A program made the position numbers and the translations under genes. From Pseudomonas sp. HR96 (lineage in GTDB: Bacteria; Pseudomonadota; Gammaproteobacteria; Pseudomonadales; Pseudomonadaceae): 64,000 nucleotides of DNA. The notes beneath the pieces were generated by a model. It made no database searches. It saw nothing but the letters and a program-made list of their open reading frames with translations, and had not been told where the DNA came from. This document shows positions 56,990 through 64,000 of the stretch, in pieces. The DNA is taken from the NCBI RefSeq assembly GCF_034059295.1, contig NZ_CP139141.1:2711001-2775000 (forward strand), read 5' to 3'. Numbering within the stretch: position 1 is the stretch's first letter; each line of letters starts with the position of its first letter.

Positions 56990-58959
56990 GGGGCTACTCC
57001 TGCGGCAGAGCGGTCAACGCCCGTTGGGGTGGGGGCGGGGTCGACCGGCGCGGCAAAGCTTCTCAGGTCGATAGTCGGCGGCTGGCTGCCGGTCAGGCGG
57101 TGATCGAGGATCAGCGCGTGGGCGTGGCTCAAGCCGAGCGCCAACTGGGTGAAGTATTGTTCATCGATGAACGCCTGCCCGGCGCTGCGCCAGGCCTGCT
57201 CCTCGGCGCCGAAGCGCAGCTGCGCGGCGCGGGCCGTGCCCAGGGTTTCCTGATGGGCAGCGCTGGCGGCATCGGTGAGGTCGGTGGCCTGCATCTGCGC
57301 ATCGTTGAGCGCCTCGCTGGCCTTGCCGCGTTCACGCGAGATCAACGCCTGGGCGCTGATCTGCGCGGCCTGCACCGAGTGGTAGGCATTGGCGGCGCCG
57401 GCCGGTGGGTGAATGGCCTCGACCACCGTGGCCAGCAGCTCGACGCCGCTGTCGAGGCCGTCGAGATCGGCCTGCACGGCCTTGCCGATGTTCGCCGACA
57501 AGTCGTTGCGGCCTTCGCCCAGCAGGTCGTCGAGGGTGCGCCCGGCAAACTGGTGCACCAGCACGCGGCTGGCGGTGCTGCGGATCAGGGCCGGGATGTC
57601 GGCGCTGTGGTAGGTGGCGGCCAGCGCCGCCTGGTCGCTCAGGCCGATGCGGTAGACGAAGCGAATGTCCATGTTGACGATCTGGAAGCTCTGCTTGTCG
57701 TTGGCGGCGCTGGCGATGACCTGGGATTTTTCGCTCTGGTGGGTGGCGTCCCACAGGCGGTTGGCGCTGACCGGCGCCGGCCCGTCGGTGCCCGCCAGCT
57801 CTTCGCTGGCAGTGTTGCCTTCGCCGCTGGTGGCCAGTTCATGGATCACGCCGTTTTCCACCGCGCGCACCTGGCCGAAGGGCCAGGGCAGGCCGACATG
57901 CAGGCCCGGGCCGTAGACCTGATCGGGCTTGCCGAAACGCTCGTAGATGCCACGGCCGTTCATGGCGATCTGGGTCACGCCGCTCAGGCCCCAGCCGATC
58001 AACAACATCAAGCCCAGCACCGGCAACAGCGCGCGGCGCATGAAGCCGAACGCCCAGATCTGCCGCAGGTCAATGCCGAAACGCTCGTGGACCTGGTCCT
58101 GCAGGCGCCCCAGCGGCCGTGGCGGCCATTGCAACAGGCCGGCCAGCAGGCTGTCGGCGACGATCTGTGGCTCAAGGCTCGGGCGCTGGGGGTTGAACAT
58201 GGAAAAACCGGCGCGCACCAGCAGCTCGATCGCCACCAGCCCGGGCAGCAGCCCGGCGAGCACCGCCAGGCGCAACGGCCAGACGCTCTGCGGCCCGGCG
58301 AAGAACAGGCAGAGCACGGCGATGGCCAGGCACGCCAGCACGACGCGCAACTGCAGGGCCAGGCCGTGGGCCTCGGGCCATTCCTGGGCGTCGGCGTGGG
58401 CCATGTGGCGCTCGAGTACCAGCAGCGCGAACGCGAGCACCAGGCCCAGCCCGGCAACCACATAGGCGCTCTGACCCACGGCGGCGGGCATCAGGTTCAG
58501 CTGCCAGGCGCTCTGCAGCACCCACAGCGCCAGCAGGCTGGCGGCGATCATCCACAGCGCGCTGACGCCCAGACGGCCGACCAGGCGCTGGCCGCGGGCG
58601 ACCACGCGATTAAGCAGGCGATCGTAGGCGCTGAGGGAGGTATCGAGCACTGCCGGCTCGCTGTTCGCCACGGCGCCGAGGCCCGACTGCAGGGCGCGCT
58701 CACGCCACTGTGCGATACGCCAGGCCCAGTGCACGTTGCCCGCCAGCAGCAGGCCGGCGCTACCGAGCAGATAGAGCAGGGGAGTCCAGAGCGTGTCTGC
58801 CGCGAACAGGCGGATGAAGACCCCGGCCAACAAGGCCAGGCCCAGGCTCACGGCCAGGGCGATCAACAACCATGACAGCCGCCGCGCTTGCCAGCCTGCG
58901 CGCTGAAAGCGCGGCAAGCCGTGCAGGTCTTGCCCGCCGGCACTCAAATCTACCCTCAC
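56986..58959 (-). CDS. Polytopic HflK-like SPFH protein
   Basis: 657 residues from a GTG start at 58959 (AGAGG upstream), about twice the length of the other SPFH proteins. The first 320 residues contain about seven membrane segments (WLLIALAVSLGLALLAGVFI, LLYLLGSAGLLLAGNVHWAW, ALWMIAASLLALWVLQSAW and later ones). Then an SPFH domain begins GVTQIAMNGRGIYERFGKPDQVYG, with the long QIVNMDIRFVYRIGLSDQAALA and a helical tail. It is the first gene of the four-gene operon. A fused membrane module on an HflK protein is unusual and could anchor or gate the complex. Confidence 0.8.
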   Translation of the reverse strand: MRVDLSAGGQDLHGLPRFQRAGWQARRLSWLLIALAVSLGLALLAGVFIRLFAADTLWTPLLYLLGSAGLLLAGNVHWAWRIAQWRERALQSGLGAVANSEPAVLDTSLSAYDRLLNRVVARGQRLVGRLGVSALWMIAASLLALWVLQSAWQLNLMPAAVGQSAYVVAGLGLVLAFALLVLERHMAHADAQEWPEAHGLALQLRVVLACLAIAVLCLFFAGPQSVWPLRLAVLAGLLPGLVAIELLVRAGFSMFNPQRPSLEPQIVADSLLAGLLQWPPRPLGRLQDQVHERFGIDLRQIWAFGFMRRALLPVLGLMLLIGWGLSGVTQIAMNGRGIYERFGKPDQVYGPGLHVGLPWPFGQVRAVENGVIHELATSGEGNTASEELAGTDGPAPVSANRLWDATHQSEKSQVIASAANDKQSFQIVNMDIRFVYRIGLSDQAALAATYHSADIPALIRSTASRVLVHQFAGRTLDDLLGEGRNDLSANIGKAVQADLDGLDSGVELLATVVEAIHPPAGAANAYHSVQAAQISAQALISRERGKASEALNDAQMQATDLTDAASAAHQETLGTARAAQLRFGAEEQAWRSAGQAFIDEQYFTQLALGLSHAHALILDHRLTGSQPPTIDLRSFAAPVDPAPTPTGVDRSAAGVAP

Positions 58960-59124
58960 ACCGAACGCCTCTGTAGAAATCGCGGCGAGTCTAGCCGTTT
59001 GCGCGTAACTTTATAACAATACGTGTCAAAGTTTCATCTTGCCGATTATCGCCAGTTTTTATTCAGTGAGTTCACCGTGGATTGACTATCTTCAGGGAAC
59101 TCCACGGCCACGGCAGTCCATCCC

Positions 59125-60633
59125 TTGCAAAAGCCTGCTCCACCTTTCTTCGCTGATCCGTACGTACTGGGGCTGGCGCTGCTGGCCCTGGCAGTACGCC
59201 TGGTGCATTTGCCCGAGCGGGCGCTGTGGTTCGACGAGGCCTACAGCGTGCTGATCGCCAAGCAGCCAGTGGCGCAGATCTGGTCACTGGTAGCGGCCGA
59301 CGTTCATCCGCCGCTTTATTACACCCTGTTGCATCTGGCCATGGCGCTGTTCGGCGACGGCCTGTGGGTGGTGCGCGGCTTGAGCGCGCTGGCTGGCACC
59401 CTGGCGGTACTGACCGGCGGCTACTGGGCGCGGCGCATCGCCTCGCACCGCGCCGCCTGCCTGGTGCTCCTGCTGCTGGCGGTGCAGCCGATCGCGGTGC
59501 GCTACAGCCAGGAAGCGCGGATGTACGCGCTGCTGGCCTTCTGGCTCATGGCAGCCAGCCTGATGCTGACCCTTTGGCTGCAGGCGCCCCAGCGTTGGTA
59601 CTGGCCGCTGCTCTATGGCGTTCTGGCGGCTGCGGCGCTCTATACCCATTACTTCGCCGCGCTGGGTCTGGCCGGGCACTGGGTCGTAGCGTTCGGCAGC
59701 GCCCAAGGCCGCCAATTGTTGCTGCGCCGCCCATCCTGGTGGCTGGCGCATGGGCTGGTCCTGCTCCTGCTCGCGCCCTGGCTGCCGAGCCTGTGGCTTC
59801 AACTGCATGCGCTGGGCAACATGGACTGGGTCGCGCCCCTCAGCACCGAGCGGGTGCTGAGCACGCTCTGGGAATTCTTCTGGATCGTCGACACGCCGCT
59901 GCCGCAGACGCTGCTGTGGCTGGGACCGCTGCTGATCGCCTGGACGCTCTGGCTCAACCCGCCACGCAACCCCGAGCGTTCGCTGGTGACCCTGCTGGCC
60001 TTGGCACCGCTGGTGCTGGCCATCCTGGTGTCGCTGTACCGCCCGCTCTTCACCCCCCGCTTTTTGAGTTTCTGCGCCTTGCCACTGGTGATGGTGCTGG
60101 GGCTGGCGCTCGATCGGTTGTTCACCCGGCCCCATCGGTCAGCCGCATGGGCAGCACTGGCCCTGACGTTGGTGGTGCAGGGCGGGGGGCTATTGAACGC
60201 CTATCGCCACGGCGAGCAACTGAACGGCGACGGCTACGCCCATGCGGGTGTGCCGGGTCTCGCTGCCGCGCTGCTGCGCGAACGCCAGCCCGGCGACGAG
60301 GTGGTAGTGCAGAGCCTCGACTACCTCAGCCTGCTCTACTACTTGCGCGCCTACCCGACGCCCTGGCTGTGGCTCACCGGTGACCCACCGCCTTTCCGCG
60401 GCCCGGACGTGCTCCTGTACCTCACCCCTCGTGCGCCCTGGCTCTGGCGCTTCAGCGAACTGCCTTTGTCGGCCTGTGGCCTGTGGCTGTTTTCGCCGAG
60501 CAGCGCCGAGGTCGCACGACCGCCTGGGCGGGACTGGCAAGCGCAGCGACACCGTGAGGCCAGCGGCCTGCGGCTGGACTATTTCAGCCGCCGCGCCTGC
60601 ACCGCTGGCGAGCCGCTCGGTCAGTTGCCCTGA
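59125..60633 (+). CDS. GT39-like membrane glycosyltransferase, first of a tandem pair
   Basis: 502 residues from a TTG at 59125. The frame is closed by a TGA at 59083 with no ATG or GTG after it, and the sister protein starts at the matching residue. Near the N-terminus LWFDEAYSVL carries the catalytic Asp-Glu of GT39/ArnT-type enzymes, followed by HPPLYYTLLH and RYSQEARMYALLAF. About ten further membrane segments follow and the C-terminal part is soluble. Such enzymes move sugars from polyprenyl-phosphate donors onto lipids or proteins in the periplasm. The acceptor is unknown. Confidence 0.8.
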   Translation: MQKPAPPFFADPYVLGLALLALAVRLVHLPERALWFDEAYSVLIAKQPVAQIWSLVAADVHPPLYYTLLHLAMALFGDGLWVVRGLSALAGTLAVLTGGYWARRIASHRAACLVLLLLAVQPIAVRYSQEARMYALLAFWLMAASLMLTLWLQAPQRWYWPLLYGVLAAAALYTHYFAALGLAGHWVVAFGSAQGRQLLLRRPSWWLAHGLVLLLLAPWLPSLWLQLHALGNMDWVAPLSTERVLSTLWEFFWIVDTPLPQTLLWLGPLLIAWTLWLNPPRNPERSLVTLLALAPLVLAILVSLYRPLFTPRFLSFCALPLVMVLGLALDRLFTRPHRSAAWAALALTLVVQGGGLLNAYRHGEQLNGDGYAHAGVPGLAAALLRERQPGDEVVVQSLDYLSLLYYLRAYPTPWLWLTGDPPPFRGPDVLLYLTPRAPWLWRFSELPLSACGLWLFSPSSAEVARPPGRDWQAQRHREASGLRLDYFSRRACTAGEPLGQLP

Positions 60634-60666
60634 GCGTGTTGATCGACAGCGGGCGTGCGCCGTCCT

Positions 60667-62214
60667 ATGGTAAGGGTACTATCCCCGGCAGAGGCATCGC
60701 CCGCAGTGAAACAACGCCTGGCGCCGGTTTTCACCGACCCCGTGGTGGCCGGCCTGCTTCTGCTGGCCCTGGGCTTGCGGCTACTGTGGCTGCCCGAGCG
60801 TACCTTGTGGTACGACGAAGCCTACGGGACGCTCATCAGCGCTCACCCGCTGGGCGACATCTGGGCGTTGGCCGGCAACGACGTGCACCCGCCGTTTTAT
60901 TACTTCTGTGTGCACTTGGCCATGGCCTGGTTCGGCGACAGCCTGTGGGCCATCCGCGGGGTCAGCGTGTTGGCCGGCACCCTGACAGTGCTGCTCGCCG
61001 GTTACTGGGTTCGCCTGTTCGCTTCGCGCCGCGCCATGCTCGTCGCTTTACTGCTGCTGGCTATGCAGCCCATGGCCGTGCGCTACAGCCAGGAGGCGCG
61101 CATGTATGCGCTGCTGGCCTTGTGGCTGGTCGCGGCCGGGCTGCTGCTTTCCCTCTGGCAGCGCCGACCGCAACATTGGCGTTATCCGCTGCTGTACGCG
61201 CTGGTGACTGCGGCGGCGATGTACACCCACTACTTTGCGATCATGGGCCTGGCCAGTTTCTGGGCCTACGCGCTGCTCACCACCCGCGGCCGCGCCAGGC
61301 TGCTGCGCAACCCCCGCTGGTGGCTGGCCAACCTGCTGGCCGCCTTGCTGTATCTGCCATGGCTGCCGCACCTGTGGCAGCAGTTGCATATGCCCGAGGA
61401 CCTGGAATGGATACCGCCGTTGACCCTGGCCACGGTGCCGACCACCCTGTGGGAGTTCTTCTGGATACTCGACAAACCGCTCGCAGACCTGCCGCCCCTG
61501 TGGCTGCTGGTGCCGCTGCTGTTGGGTTGGAGCCTGTGGCGGCTGCGTGGCGCGCAGCGCGGGGGTGATCGACATTTGCTGACGCTGCTGGCCTTGCTAC
61601 CCCTGGCTTCGGCCTGCCTGCTGTGCTTGATCCAGCCGCTGTTCGTCGCCCGCTACCTGAGCTTTTGTGCCATCCCGATGGTGCTGCTGGTGGCCCTGGC
61701 CATCGACGCGCAATGGCAACGCAACGCTCGCGTCGCCGGATTGCTGCTGGTGGTGGTCTGCGCTGTGCAGGCCGCCGGCCTGGCCAACGGCTATCAATAC
61801 GGCGAGCTGCTGGACAGCCCGCAGGGCGACCGCAGCGGCGTCGGCCCGCTGGCCGAGCAGATCCGGCAGCATTGGCGGCCCGGTGACGAGACCGTGGTTT
61901 ACGCCGACGACGCCTACATGAGCGCCCTGTATTACCTGCGTCACCACCCGCTGCCCTGGTACTGGCTGAACCAGGGCGGCGCGCCGCCTGATAACGACGG
62001 CGATGCGACCCTGCTATACGAGCTGCCCCGGCCGCCCTGGCTCTGGCAGTATCAGCAGCTGCCGACCGGCACCTGCGGCGTCTGGCTGGTCTATGACGCC
62101 GGCGACTCGCCGCCCTTGCCGCCGCCTGGCGAATGGACGGTCATGCTGCATCGCAAGGTCTATGACAACGAGATGCAGTACTTTCGTAGGCGCAGTTGCG
62201 GGTGGACTCACTGA
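60667..62214 (+). CDS. GT39-like membrane glycosyltransferase, second of a tandem pair
   Basis: 515 residues from ATG 60667; a GTG at 60706 (VKQRLAPVFTDP) would align exactly with the first copy's start and may be the true one. It shares the whole layout with the upstream gene: LWYDEAYGTLI, HPPFYYFCVH, RYSQEARMYALLALW, YTHYFAIMGL and LWEFFWILDKPL. The two clearly arose by tandem duplication and have diverged. The gap between them is only 33 bp, so they are probably cotranscribed. Confidence 0.82.
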   Translation: MVRVLSPAEASPAVKQRLAPVFTDPVVAGLLLLALGLRLLWLPERTLWYDEAYGTLISAHPLGDIWALAGNDVHPPFYYFCVHLAMAWFGDSLWAIRGVSVLAGTLTVLLAGYWVRLFASRRAMLVALLLLAMQPMAVRYSQEARMYALLALWLVAAGLLLSLWQRRPQHWRYPLLYALVTAAAMYTHYFAIMGLASFWAYALLTTRGRARLLRNPRWWLANLLAALLYLPWLPHLWQQLHMPEDLEWIPPLTLATVPTTLWEFFWILDKPLADLPPLWLLVPLLLGWSLWRLRGAQRGGDRHLLTLLALLPLASACLLCLIQPLFVARYLSFCAIPMVLLVALAIDAQWQRNARVAGLLLVVVCAVQAAGLANGYQYGELLDSPQGDRSGVGPLAEQIRQHWRPGDETVVYADDAYMSALYYLRHHPLPWYWLNQGGAPPDNDGDATLLYELPRPPWLWQYQQLPTGTCGVWLVYDAGDSPPLPPPGEWTVMLHRKVYDNEMQYFRRRSCGWTH

Positions 62215-62254
62215 GTCCGCTTGCGCAACTCGCCCAGTAAACTGAAGCACCGCG

Positions 62255-63316
62255 TCAGGGAATCAAGCGCTCGGCACGCAATGTGGCGAAGACATCGAAG
62301 AACGCCTGGTCACTCGGCTCGAAGTCGAGGAAGCCGAAGCGTCGGCTCTTCGATACATCGGTCACCACTTCAATCGGTCGCCCCAAGTCTGCATCGGTGT
62401 GCCAAGGAGAAACCAACCGGCTGATGTCCGCCTCTTTCAATCTATGCTCGGCGGCCAGTTTCGACCAGATTTCGCCATCGCCGGTCATCTGCTCGGCCAG
62501 CGGCGAAGGCTGCGCAGGGAAGGGCGCCGGCGTCAGCTCGAACCATTCGGCGATGCGGCTCCACATCCACTTCCAGCGGAACACGTCGCCATTGGTGACG
62601 TTGAACGCCTGGTTGGCTGCCGCCGGCGTGGTCGAGGCCCACAGCAGCTGGCGCGCCAGCAGGCGCGCATCGGTCATGTCGGTGAGGCTGTCCCACTGCA
62701 CCTGCGAGCCGGGGAACACGAAGGGCCGGCCCGTCGCCTTGCAGACTGAGGCGTACACCGCCAGGGTAGTGGCCATGTTCATGGCATTGCCCACCGCCAC
62801 GCCGGTGATGGTGTGCGGGCGGTGCACGCTCCAGGTGAACCCGTCGCGGGCAGCGGCGGCGAACACTTCATCTTCCTGGGCGTAGTAGAAGTTCTCCACG
62901 TCCAGGCGGCCCTGATCTTCGCGAAATGGCGTCTGCGGCAAGGCGCCCTTGCCATAGGCTTCGAACGGGCCCAGGTAGTGCTTCAGGCCGGTGACCAACG
63001 CCACGTGCTGCAGGCTGCCGGCCGGGCGCAGGGCGTCCAGCACGTTGCGCACCATCGCTGCGTTGACCCGGATGTTTTCGGCCTCGGTGGCCTGGCGCGA
63101 CCAGGTGGTAAGAAACAGATGAGTCGGCTGCTGCCCAGCCAGGGCCTGCTGCAACGCCGCAGGGTCTTGCAGGTCGGCGCTGATCGGCGTCAGGTCGGGC
63201 AGGGCGCTGGGCTTGCGCGCCAGGCCGGCGACGGTCCAGCCATTATCGATCAACAGGCGGGACGTGGCGCTGCCGACGATGCCACTCGAGCCGACAACCA
63301 ATGCGGAACGGGTCAT
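62255..63316 (-). CDS. PRISE-type short-chain dehydrogenase/reductase
   Basis: 353 residues. The cofactor loop ALVVGSSGIVGSATSRLLID starts the protein; HYLGPFEAYGKGALPQTPF and the active-site phrase GRLDVENFYYAQEDEVF follow. The latter is the NFYY..ED signature of progesterone 5-beta-reductase/iridoid-synthase-like (PRISE) enzymes, where Tyr and the earlier Lys act on enones. The likely activity is NADPH-dependent reduction of activated enones; the natural substrate is unknown. GGAGG lies five bases before ATG 63316. Confidence 0.82.
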   Translation of the reverse strand: MTRSALVVGSSGIVGSATSRLLIDNGWTVAGLARKPSALPDLTPISADLQDPAALQQALAGQQPTHLFLTTWSRQATEAENIRVNAAMVRNVLDALRPAGSLQHVALVTGLKHYLGPFEAYGKGALPQTPFREDQGRLDVENFYYAQEDEVFAAAARDGFTWSVHRPHTITGVAVGNAMNMATTLAVYASVCKATGRPFVFPGSQVQWDSLTDMTDARLLARQLLWASTTPAAANQAFNVTNGDVFRWKWMWSRIAEWFELTPAPFPAQPSPLAEQMTGDGEIWSKLAAEHRLKEADISRLVSPWHTDADLGRPIEVVTDVSKSRRFGFLDFEPSDQAFFDVFATLRAERLIP

Positions 63317-63391
63317 GAAACCTCCAGGTGAAACGGTTTATGTTGGAAGTTCGACAACCCGTTGGCCGATCTGTCATTTTTTAATGGCGTA

Positions 63392-64000
63392 TCAAGCCTG
63401 GCTGATCTGGTTGACGCTGGTGATCCCCTGGTTCCAAATCATTTCATAGTGGGCGCTCTGCACGATCGAAGTCACCACCTTGGGCGTCAGCAGTGCCCAG
63501 CACAGGTCACCTGGCCGGCGCACCGAGCGATAACGCAGCCCGTTGCGTCCGGCAGCTCGGGTCGCCTGGCCGAGCAGGCGCGCCTGGCTGTAGTCATCTG
63601 CGGCGTGTACCGGGTGACTCAGGGGCAGCACGGCGGCGTCGAGCATGTCCGCTTCGTTGAAGGTGCAGGTCAGGCCGCGAAAGACGAAGCGGTCATAGCC
63701 CAGCCCCGCCACCCCGGACCAATAGTGGTCCTGATGGTGGCGCACTTCGGCCAGCGCGGTCTCCAGGGACTCGCCCAGATACAGCACGCCGAAGCTGCCG
63801 TCGCTGAAGCGCGAGCCGGCGGGGTTGACATGCGTGAAGGGCGCCGTGGCGTAGGAGCAACCGGGGATGCCGAAGGGAATCTGCTGGCGCGGGATCAATT
63901 CCAGGCGTCCGGCTTCGTTCAGCAGGCGCGGGTTGGTCAGGGCCTGGATCTGGAACAGGGTGTCGAACTCGCTGGCGTCGGCGACATCGTCGAACAGCGC
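63392..64000 (-). CDS. RES-domain toxin, N-terminus outside the window
   Basis: At least 202 residues; the frame runs off the right edge without a start. Visible text includes FQIQALTNPRLLNEAGRLEL, THVNPAGSRFSDGSFGVLYL and LETALAEVRHHQ, then the RES-type GRNGLRYRSVRRPG and a C-terminal tail. The Arg/Glu/Ser positions of the RES NAD-degrading fold appear intact. RES toxins deplete NAD and pair with an Xre/DUF2384 antitoxin that normally lies upstream, here outside the window. Confidence 0.82.
   Translation of the reverse strand, partial: ALFDDVADASEFDTLFQIQALTNPRLLNEAGRLELIPRQQIPFGIPGCSYATAPFTHVNPAGSRFSDGSFGVLYLGESLETALAEVRHHQDHYWSGVAGLGYDRFVFRGLTCTFNEADMLDAAVLPLSHPVHAADDYSQARLLGQATRAAGRNGLRYRSVRRPGDLCWALLTPKVVTSIVQSAHYEMIWNQGITSVNQISQA

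Overview
The window is 64 kb of GC-rich chromosome. The gene set points to a fluorescent Pseudomonas, most likely of the P. putida group: the PtxS/Kgu 2-ketogluconate cluster, an AruH-type arginine:pyruvate transaminase, a DUF1652 protein, glucarate/galactarate genes, a bacterial FAN1 and many species-type palindromic repeats. I see no rRNA, tRNA, CRISPR array, phage or insertion sequence. This is ordinary chromosome with metabolic islands, two toxin modules and three expanded repeat arrays.

Layout, left to right. 1-4.3 kb: a partial DUF1302 envelope protein divergent from a YCF48-like protein and an RND/MMPL exporter. 4.3-5.2 kb: a YhaV/PrlF toxin-antitoxin pair. 5.5-7.6 kb: a LysR regulator divergent from a quinone-reductase-like enzyme. 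7.8-10.7 kb: an unrecognised PP-loop protein overlapping a MocR-type regulator whose aminotransferase domain has lost its PLP residues. 10.8-14.7 kb: the FAN1 nuclease and an XPD/DinG-type helicase with an N-terminal nuclease-like fold. 14.8-20.2 kb: phosphoglucomutase, pirin, a UvrD-type helicase and a DUF1652 protein. 20.6-23.5 kb: a chemoreceptor and AruH. 23.5-25.2 kb: a 375-bp-period repeat array. 25.3-30.5 kb: kguD-kguT-kguK-kguE and ptxS with PtxS operators. 30.5-34.8 kb: a DUF1345 protein, an aldo/keto reductase, a CdaR-type regulator and glycerate kinase. 34.7-35.7 kb: a second repeat array. 35.6-37.8 kb: an unknown protein divergent from a tyrosine recombinase. 37.9-44.4 kb: two large divergent cyclic-di-GMP proteins. 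44.5-52.8 kb: a PanE-like reductase, a semialdehyde dehydrogenase, kdgD, gudP and garD, a third repeat array and a GntR/FCD regulator. 52.9-59 kb: a four-gene operon of three SPFH (HflK/HflC-like) proteins and a His-rich P-type ATPase. 59.1-62.2 kb: two tandem GT39-like membrane glycosyltransferases. 62.3-64 kb: a PRISE-type reductase and a partial RES toxin.

Functionally, several genes feed peripheral sugar-acid metabolism. 2-Ketogluconate is imported, phosphorylated and reduced by Kgu proteins. Galactarate/glucarate is taken up by GudP, dehydrated by GarD, converted by KdgD to 2-oxoglutarate semialdehyde and probably oxidised by the neighbouring ALDH. Glycerate is phosphorylated by GarK beside its likely CdaR regulator.

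The most unusual items are three. First, the SPFH/P-type ATPase operon: three consecutive 4-bp gene overlaps, and His-rich tails on two of the proteins. Second, the PP-loop protein translationally coupled to a MocR protein with lysine, aspartate and tyrosine all replaced. Third, three repeat arrays that each sit between convergent genes; two of them have copied the 3' ends of the flanking genes.
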